Below, piece after piece: positions 13,101-22,700 of a stretch of 64,000 nt of DNA (the stretch's first letter is position 1; every line of letters begins with the position of its first letter). The notes under the pieces were generated by a model that was not told the origin of the DNA, did not search any database, and saw only the letters and a list, made by a program, of their open reading frames with translations. The position numbers were made by a program, and so were the translations under genes. This DNA comes from Oegoconia quadripuncta (taxonomy: Eukaryota; Arthropoda; Insecta; Lepidoptera; Autostichidae): contig OX438744.1 in the NCBI GenBank assembly GCA_949316235.1, positions 3,286,001-3,350,000 on the forward strand. The letters run 5' to 3'.

Positions 13101-13669
13101 GTAAGTGACATCGTACTCTTTTTCTCACTCGAGAAACCCTTTGAAGCGGGAAAAAAAACCGACACTAAGGCCCGTATTAATAAAGCATTCTCATGAGAAC
13201 TGTCTTGTGACCGGTCTCAAGTAAACGTGTTGATTAATAAACCTAACTTGAGACCTGAAACGCACGTGAATACTCAAGCAGTACTCACATGAGAGGTGCG
13301 CCGAGTTTCACGTATTAATAGACGAAACTCAAGACTATCATTCATTCGCCGCTGAGGCGAATACTTGAAAGTGATCTCAGCTGAGTAGACATCAAGATTG
13401 GTTTATAAATTAGCACGGATCTTGACAGCGTCAACTGCTTAAGACGCATCTCGGTTGACAGTCTCAAGACTTGTATTAAGATTGGTTTATTAATACGGGC
13501 CTAAGGTGAGAACAGGCGAGCGCAAGCGCAAACACTCCTTCTGTGGAGCAACAATGGCTTTCAATGATTTGACTTCTGTGGAATTTACTGCAGATGTTTT
13601 TGATTCAAAACCATTATAAGTTTTATAACCATTATAAGCGCCTCTTGCTCGTTTGCCCACCTCTTCAAT

Positions 13670-13701
<32 letters not shown>

Positions 13702-16700
13702 TGATCATACACAAAAAAATGAGTAATTTTTTTTTGGTTCACAAGCTAAGTAGTAATTCGTAAAATGTTTATTCAACTACAGTACAGTCACATAATAAGT
13801 AATAGTACTAGCGTACAGTGGCATAGTACAGTTGTCCTGTTTTTTTTTTTTTTATATTTTGTTTAATATCTATACTTATATGCAATAAAGTGGTAAATAA
13901 ATACAGTAACTTAATTAATTCATATTTTGTCTAAAGTGCTTAATCACAACACTGTTTTTTTTTATATGTACAACGGGTTGATACTTGACCTCAATCACAC
14001 ATGATGTTAAGTGAAGATGAGATCGAAGGTGGAAGCGTACTGACCCGGAAACCCCACACATTTTGGAGGACCGCAACACAACAATGCTATTAACATTGCT
14101 GCTTGCCGGCAGATTTAGATAAGATGGTGGTAGCTAGCCAGGCGGACGTTTAAAATGCACTACCACCAACCAAACCGAGTAATTAAACATGCACCCCGCT
14201 AGGGATTGAACCCGTGACCTCCAAATCGTAAACCCAATGTTGTTTACATTGAGCCACGGAGGCCACTGTACTCGCTACACACCTATAAGCTGTGGTTTAA
14301 AACATAAATTGTGTTCAGTGTTGTGTAGATATCTATGTGAACTCGTGTTAATGGCTTTCAGATGTTAATTTCATTATGTATGTACTTAGTTGTAAACATC
14401 TATGAAATTAAAATATATCATTGACATGCAAAGAGGAGAGTCATTGATCTCAACCTTATTAGTGACGTAGCCGAAGCTGGACAGCCGCGTGTTGGAGAAG
14501 AAGATCCAGAACTGCTGCAAGTCCTCGTCGCAGCCATCGTAGCGGAGTAGGAGCCGCCCGCCAACGTTCTCGCACACCTGGACACCATGAGGAACTTAAG
14601 AATGCGTTTAAAGTTGGTCGCGGTGTGTGGCACGAAGCTGCCCTCCCGGAATGGGCCTCCCCTTGTGAGGGTGGGAGGGACCTGGAGCCGCTTATGCGTT
14701 CCCAGGTCCTCCATACTGCCGAGGAAGTTGTCGCCGCGGGGTTTTAGTTGGTATCCCTCCCGATAGGTAGGGGAGTCCCACATAACCGTCTCGCCGTCCC
14801 CCAGGCGAGCGTTACGTGTAAAGCGTTTCCTCACGTCAAAAAAAGGGGTATATACAGCCCTATCTACATATATACCTCATAATTGTGTTTTTTTATCACA
14901 TTTTGCGTCCCCACAGCCCCCTCTCACTGGGGGAGGCTATGGGCCATCAACCAGTGTGGATTGGTGGATGGACCAATGACCACTTCTTAAGCCGTCATAG
15001 CCGCTCCTGTAGGCCACCGACTTAGCTGAACGACAGCCTTCAATTGAAAACAACCGGGATATGCCGTCCGAAGCACGCAGTACTCGTATTAAAATGCCAC
15101 TAATGGTCACCCATCCAAGAACTGACTGTGCCCGACACTACCTGAAATACATGGCATTACCTAGTTTGTTCAAAATCGGGTAAGCCGTTTCTAAGATACT
15201 TAGTTTTTAATATTAACAATGAGTTTTTAAATTTAATTTAATTACTTCTGTGCATTTGTTCGACTGCTCTTAAACGGTGAAGGAAAACATCGTGAGGAAA
15301 TCTGCATGCCCGAGAAATAAAAATTCAAAGGCATGTGAAGTCCCGAACCCGCATTAGGCCAGCGTGATGGACTATGGCCCATATTCCCTCATATACGAGG
15401 GAAGGTCGATATCCCTGCAGTGCGATGTTTACGGATGATGACGATGAGGTACTGAAAGAAAATGCCTAAATCGGCCTGACTGATGCGCCTTCGCCCACGT
15501 CTATGTTAGTCCACGCTACGCCATTGCTTCCTCTGATATATTAATTCCTGATCTTATCCATTTTAGTCACACCACACATCCATAACATTATCATCTCAGC
15601 CACATGCATTCTACTTTCATCCTTCATTCAACGTATTTATGAACAAATAGGTAATTGAACGTAATGTGGTGAAGGTCGAGAGATAAGACAACAACAGCGC
15701 GGGTCGTCGGCCCAAGCACAGTGGATACACAAAGCAGTCGCTGACTACACTGCAACCTCAATATTTCCTGGCACCATTTCAAAGCATTGTCTTTAAGCCA
15801 CTTATTGTTTAGTTCGCATTCTTTTCGATTATGATAAATAACAAGGGAAATTTACATTTTGGTTACGACGAAAAAGATGGTGATTACGAAATAAGAGGAT
15901 CTAGGGCTTTTAGAAAAAATATAGAACAATACTCTGGATTTAGCCAAGGATACAGGATTCAGCGTCCAACAGAGCAACTCTTTTTTTTATGCATGCAACG
16001 GGTTTGCAAGTTTGCACATGACCTCAATCACACCTGGTGTTAAGTGAAGACGAGACCGAAGGTAAAAACGTACTGACCCGGAAACCTCATCTTATTTGGG
16101 GACTGGCTATCACATTTTCACAGACACCAAACCAGACATAATAGAGGTTTTATTGTTATTACGTCTATAGGCGTTCAGTGTCCGCGAAAGTGTTAATATT
16201 TCTGTTTGGCGGCAGATTTAGATAAGATGGTGGTAGCTAGCCAAGCGGACATTTAAAATGCTCTACCATCAACCAAAGCGAGTACTAAACAAATGTACAC
16301 GCCGGGAATCGAACCCGCGACCACCGATTCGTAAACCCTATGTTGTTTATATTGAGCCACGGAGGCGGTTAAAGGCGTACGGTGTTAAGGCATACTCATT
16401 CCACAGTCTTATAATAGATAGTAGCGACATTAAATTTTAGGTGCATGGCAGTGGCGTGCCTAAGATTTCGGAGTGAGGCTAGCCCGAAAATTTTGTTTGA
16501 TGATTGATTTGTGGTTTTTACACAGTTAATGAGGTTAAACACATCATGTTACTTATAAATCGATAAAGTATGAAGTTCATATCTAAATAGAGTACTGTAA
16601 GGTATGCCGAGCTACCTCGTGCTCTTTTTAACGAAAGTGTTAAAAAGAGCATGTACCCCCAACGAAAAACGACAGCGTGTGTGTGTGTGTGTGTGCGTTT

Positions 16701-19700
16701 GTGTGTGTGTGTGTGTGTGTGTGTCTGTGTGTGTGTGTGTCTGTCTGTGTGTGTGTCTGTCTGTGTGTGTCTGTCTGTGTGTGTCTGTCTGTGTGTGTCT
16801 GTCTGTGTGTGTCTGTCTGTGTGTGTCTGTCTGTGTGTGTGTGTGTGTTGTGTACGGTGCGGTACACGCACGGTGCACACACAGTACGGTCCTTTAAGCT
16901 ACATGAGGTAAAATAGAAATGTACAAGCATTATAATTACATACATAGACTCGAAAAACTTTACCCTCCTTCCTGGGAGACAGTCAGGTAAAACTATCGAA
17001 TCTTTTAACGAAAAGTACCGCTGCTGCAACACTCAAATTGTAGGCGCTACAGTATTATTATAATTTTCATATAAACAGCATTGTAATTTGGTATACTTTG
17101 AACTTACTTAAAACGTGTTTGGGAATTAATAAATTAGGACTTGTGTAAATGCCAAAGTAAGTCATATCTGTTAGTACTTTTTCACGAGGAATCCTCTGAA
17201 CCGAAGGTATTGAAATATGGCAGAGATCGGCTTGTAAAAGTACATACACCCGAAAATAAAATTCCATCCTTCCTGGACAGTCGGGTAAAACGTGTGCTCC
17301 AAGTATTGAGACTGTGTTTGATCATTGGCTTTCACTTACCGTTGCAATCCAATATCGATACGGATCAATAATGTTCTGGACTTCCACTTTCATTCCAATC
17401 TTGATCCTGTCTATTGGCGATAACCCCTTGTTCTCCAGCGCCTCTATCGACACTGACTGCCCATCTAGGAGAGCCATCTTCATCATATCTATTATCTTAT
17501 CTCCATATTTCTCATTTATCTCATCCGGCGGTTCAATGAGCTCGTCGAACTTCCCACACCAGCCCAGGGGGTGGACCTTTGTGTTGGTTACATCGTACCA
17601 CATGTCGGCATCGGCGCCTATGAATTTGATGCGAAGGAGGTGGCCGCAGACCATGGTGATCTCGGCTATCCAGTACACGTCTGGATTGGATTTGTGGCAC
17701 ACTTCGAGAAGCATGCCCTGTTTGATGCCATTGTTGAGGCTCGATTCAACCTGTGGACAATGTCGGGTGAATTTTATGGAAAACTATTATTTATAAAGCC
17801 TGCATGGGATCTGGATTGTTCCTTTTCGCATTGGCTATGTTTTAACCAACTTATGGAAAGGAATTCAATGCATTTTACAAAGCACAATACTGAAAAGAGT
17901 ACAATTAGGCGGCCTTATCACTAAGAGCGATCTCTTGCAGGCTACCTTTGGGTGTAGGAGTATAACTTTATAGAACGGTTGTGCAAAATACGGATGCAGA
18001 TTATGAAATAGCTACATAATTAATTACTTATTTAATAAACAAACCGCTTCCGTGGCTCAATGTAAACAACTTTGGGTTTACGTTTCGGAGGTCGCGGGTT
18101 CGATCCCCAGCGGGGTACATATTTAGTACTCGGTATGGTTGGTGGTAGGGCATATTAAATGTCCGCCTGGCTAGCTACCACCATCTTATCTAAACCTGCC
18201 GCCAGACAGCAATGTTAATAGCATTGTTGTGTTCCGGTTGTCAGAGATAAGATAGCCAGTTCCCCAAATAAGATGGGGTTTCCGGGTCAGTACGCTACCA
18301 CCTTCGGCCTCATCTTCACTTAACATGTGATTGAGGTTTAACCTGTTGTGGATAATAAAAAAAAATATATATAAAAATTGTTGTAACCTTTCTAGATTGT
18401 AAATGACTGATTGAAAAGAGACAAACCCTCTGAGTTTCTGGCTAGCTCTTCTCAGTAGTGGTCGCGTTCCGAGCTAGTGGTAGTTTAAAAAACAAGTGAC
18501 GTTCATAAGTGCATATTGTATTGCCTATATGAATAAATGATTTTCATTTCAACATGATTTCGCTTTTTTCCGTGGGAATTTTCCAAAATGTTTTTTTAGC
18601 GAGCGTTTTCCCGTTCCCGTCAAAATCACCGTAGGTATTTTTACGTTCCTGTGGAAAATTTCCCGCATTTGACGTCGCCGTGGAACACAAAAACATTATC
18701 GACATGTTTGGTGTAGTGGTTATAGCAACTCTGACCACTATACCAAAAGGTTGCGGATTCGAATCTCGCTAGGGGCATATGTTTGTGTGATGAATACGGG
18801 CATGTGTACCCGAGTTATGGATGTTTTCATTTATAATAAGTATTTATTTACAAAAAAAAATAATGTATTTGTGTAATATATCAACCATCTGGTATCCACA
18901 ACACAAGCCTATAGTTGCTTACTGTGGAACTAGATGGCGCTGTGTGTATGTCTAAGGATATTTATTTATTTATTATTTATTTATATTTTTAACGCGTTTC
19001 AGTTCATGATACACCACAAACTATGGGGCATCTTCTATGCTGCCCTGCGTGTCCCGACACTTGTACGCTACAGGACCTCTACGATGCCACAGACAATGCT
19101 GATCGCGTGGCCACATTCTGGTCCTCAAGAATTTGCTATTTTTGCCATCGAGTCGCTAAGAAGAAGAACGCGATTCAGTGGAAATGATCTGTTTTTTACA
19201 TTCCCGTAGCAATTAGGCAAAATCCGTTCTTAGCGGACATCTCCTACCTATAAACTGCCTTCCTGCCAAATTTCAGCTACATAAGTCAAGTTGTTTGTTT
19301 GAGTGATCAAGCGCGCTTTCGCTTCGAGATCAAAGAAAATGAATCACACAATAAATAAAATATTCATACAACTGACTGTACTTTTGGTTGAACAAACTTG
19401 TCAGTGGTGTCGATTCGGATGTACGTACACCAACTAAACTAAACTAAAACTAGTTTTGGAGTGGTGCCGTCGCATCGTACTGTTCCAAGGAGAAAGAGAC
19501 AGTACTACTTTAAAACTGGTTTTAGTTGAGTACATCCGAATCGACACCAGTAACTCCAAAATTACTATACCTACAAATTATTAAACTTTTCACTTTTCCA
19601 TTAGAATTCAATCAATTGTGTACGTAAGAAAAAACGCTTTCATAGAAAAATCGTTTGAATGAACTATGAAGTTCCCCGTTTAATCCAGTTTGTGGATATT

Positions 19701-22700
19701 TCCAGGACGACATTAATTCATCATATCGGCCAGAGAACGTCTATTACTGAAGAAAGGATTTCCAGAGCGATCGGTCTCTGTCTGCATCCAACGATTTCAT
19801 GCGGCCTTCAGTAGGTCATACGTTCACCTTGTTTGGACGTCCTACGCTGCGCTTGACGGTGAGCGTACGTCATTCACAACTCATTATACTTGTTGGGATT
19901 CTGGCTATAGAAAATTTCAATTTCTATTAAGTTCGATTTTCTGAGTTATTAACTAGTTTGTAAAGATATGCAGGCAGTTGTTTAAAGATTTATTGGGTTA
20001 ACCGTTTTAATTGCTGTTGCGTGTTTTGAGATTTACATAGCACACATAACGCCAAGGCCTTTATCCCAAATGGGGTGGTCAGAGATATCCCAAACAATAG
20101 GGTGTTCCAAACATTAAATAATGATTGAAACGACATCCACAGTTCACTTTGTAATATACTTTTGGTGTTGCGGGTGTCCATGGGCGGCGGTGATTGCTTT
20201 CCATCAGGTGACCCGCATGCTCGTTTGCCGCCCTCTCATATAAAAAAAAATAAAAAATACTAGCTTACCGCCCGCGGCTTCGCCTGCGTGGAAATGCTTT
20301 ATGGCGGATATGTTTAATTTGATTAACCCGCGGGAACTACTTATTTCATCGGAATAAAAAGTATCCTGTGTCTTAATCCAGGGTATATTCTATCTATATA
20401 CCAGATTTCATCAAAATCGCTTCAGCCGTTACGCCGTGAATATCAAACTTTCGCATTTATAATATAAGGTAGATACAGAAATGCACACGTGACAGGGAGT
20501 GAGCCCATCGACGTTGAAACGTGCAAAACTATGGACGGTTTTTGGTGGAAAGTTCCTTAGTCGCCTTTTACGACACCCACAGGAAGAAACGGGTTAGTTC
20601 TATTCTATTTGAGTGCCGAAAACACACAGCACGATACGAGATAATATATGGAAAACTAAGTTGTGATTTTTGCTTTCTTTCTGTCTTCAGCAAGTAGCTA
20701 ATACAGAGAGGGAAAGATAGTCAAGTAAGTTTTGAAATTTGAATGACGAGTGAAGCTCGGGCTCCTTATTTCGTATACACCATGGACTGCGCCAAAATGC
20801 AGTGAGCGGGGCGGCGGTAGCAGAAGGCTTAAGTAGGAAAAAGAAGTTTCCCTACTTCCCCCCTCAGCAAATGGGAGTGTAGCCAATGAAATGCAAAGCG
20901 GCACTGAGGCCAACCCTATGGGGAAGGAGGACGAGTGAAGCTCGGCCTCCTGATTTCGTATACACCACGGACTGCGCCAAAATGCAGTGAGCGGGGCGGC
21001 GGTAGCAGAAGGCTACCGCGTGTAAAAGACCCAGTAATAAGAGTGGCAAAACCGCTTAAAAGCTCGGAAATTGTGAGGATTCGAGACCAAGTCGCCATAG
21101 AACACCGGACGGATTATAGAATTTAGATCCTCAAGCATGAGTTCGCGTTCCGTCGTCCAGTTTATGCACTCCCACAGAATGTGGTGTGATGTTTGATCGC
21201 CGTAACGGCGAATCGGTCAGTGCCATAGAAAACAGTTTTGCTCTAAAGTTCCCGTGACCAGTTAGAAACTGAGATGTGCAGTGATCGATGTCCATCCACT
21301 CTTTACTAACTCGGTCCTTTATATCACGGAAAACCTGTACAGTTGCCTCCCCTTCTCCGAACAGTCCCACCGGGCCTACCATTCGGCCACAAGATGGTTC
21401 TCCACTTCAGCACAAGTCCCGCAAAACAAACGAGCCACACGGGACATGTCGCCTATATTATGGTCGGTCCACGTGAGGCCGCGCGAACGAAAGTGATTGG
21501 CGGCACGCGTTTGGATCTCTAAGTCAATTGGCCATACCCCTGCCAATACTGGAGAGCTTCTGTACTATTAGTTCGGTAGGCTTTGCAGAGAAATAGCAAT
21601 GACATTCTCTGACTTTGGAGCAAACGACGGTGCACGGCAACAATTGTAGCCCTATCCACCCAGCACGGTGCCCCATAACATATACTGGCCACATAAGTAG
21701 CCTTGTATATGATGCGGAGAGTTTGGAAATTGAGTCCCCATGTCGCCTTGGCGACCCTAGAGAAGGCGTAAAAGTTGACTTTGGCGCGTCCGCCAATAAC
21801 ACGAGTGAAAGCGAATTTTTTCTCCAAGATTACACCAAGGTAGATGACATGGGGTTGCTCTTGATTGGAATGCCTTTGAAGCGGATACGCGGTGGTACTT
21901 TACGGTTTTTTGGAATTTAAGTAAAATTTGTCCAGGGAGACAGATGGCGCGAAACACGCGCGTTACTATTCACTCGTCTTTAGACTTGTTGTTACGAGCA
22001 TGCAGTGAATAATAAAATCCCTGGTAAATGAGAATCCCAGAATAGAATATGATTTATTAGCTCTTGAATAGGGTACATTAGATTGGGTGTTGTTACAATA
22101 AGATCCGCCTAATTCAGTCATTACAATGACGTGCAAATATTGGACAATATTAAAGTTTCATACAAAGATAAACAGCATGCATAACAATTAATCGCTTTTG
22201 TGCCTAAAAGAAAGACAACGCACGCTGCCGAACCGCAGATAGTTGCGTGATATTTCGTCGCCATTTTCTGCTTATCCCTACCTCCTACTGTATGTACCTT
22301 CTTTACAAAAAAATAGAGCACCTGTGCTATTCGAACCAGGTAACAACCTCTGCATTACACAAGGTATCCAACATAGAGAAAATTTTGAAAAGTTTTGTAA
22401 ATCTCATATTGAATTGAATCAGAGAACGAGATATAGAACTATTACTAGGTGGCCAAACTAATTTTAAAATAAATTAAGTAGGTAGGAACCCGTAGCCCTT
22501 TTTGACATTCAAGTACTGCTTTTCTGATGTCCATCTGCCCCTGATCTTTGACATAGTATAAAGAGTATGTGTGTTTTGTGTAGGAACATGCATTAAAAAA
22601 ATTTATCTCGATCTCATAATGAAAAGATACTAAAAATCGTTTGTGAACATTAATGCTGTATTTAGGGTGCCGCAACTCATTTTCGAAAACAAAACTCTTA

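Noticed and set aside
14418..14834. 138-codon minus-strand frame over Sfmbt exon 3
   Set aside because: It is in a different phase from the exon and crosses the acceptor. Similarity of a short segment to MBT text was judged chance.
16518..17032. Several long open frames on both strands over 16.6-16.9 kb
   Set aside because: They are translations of the GT/GTCT microsatellite (Val-Cys or His-Thr repeats) and have no gene structure.
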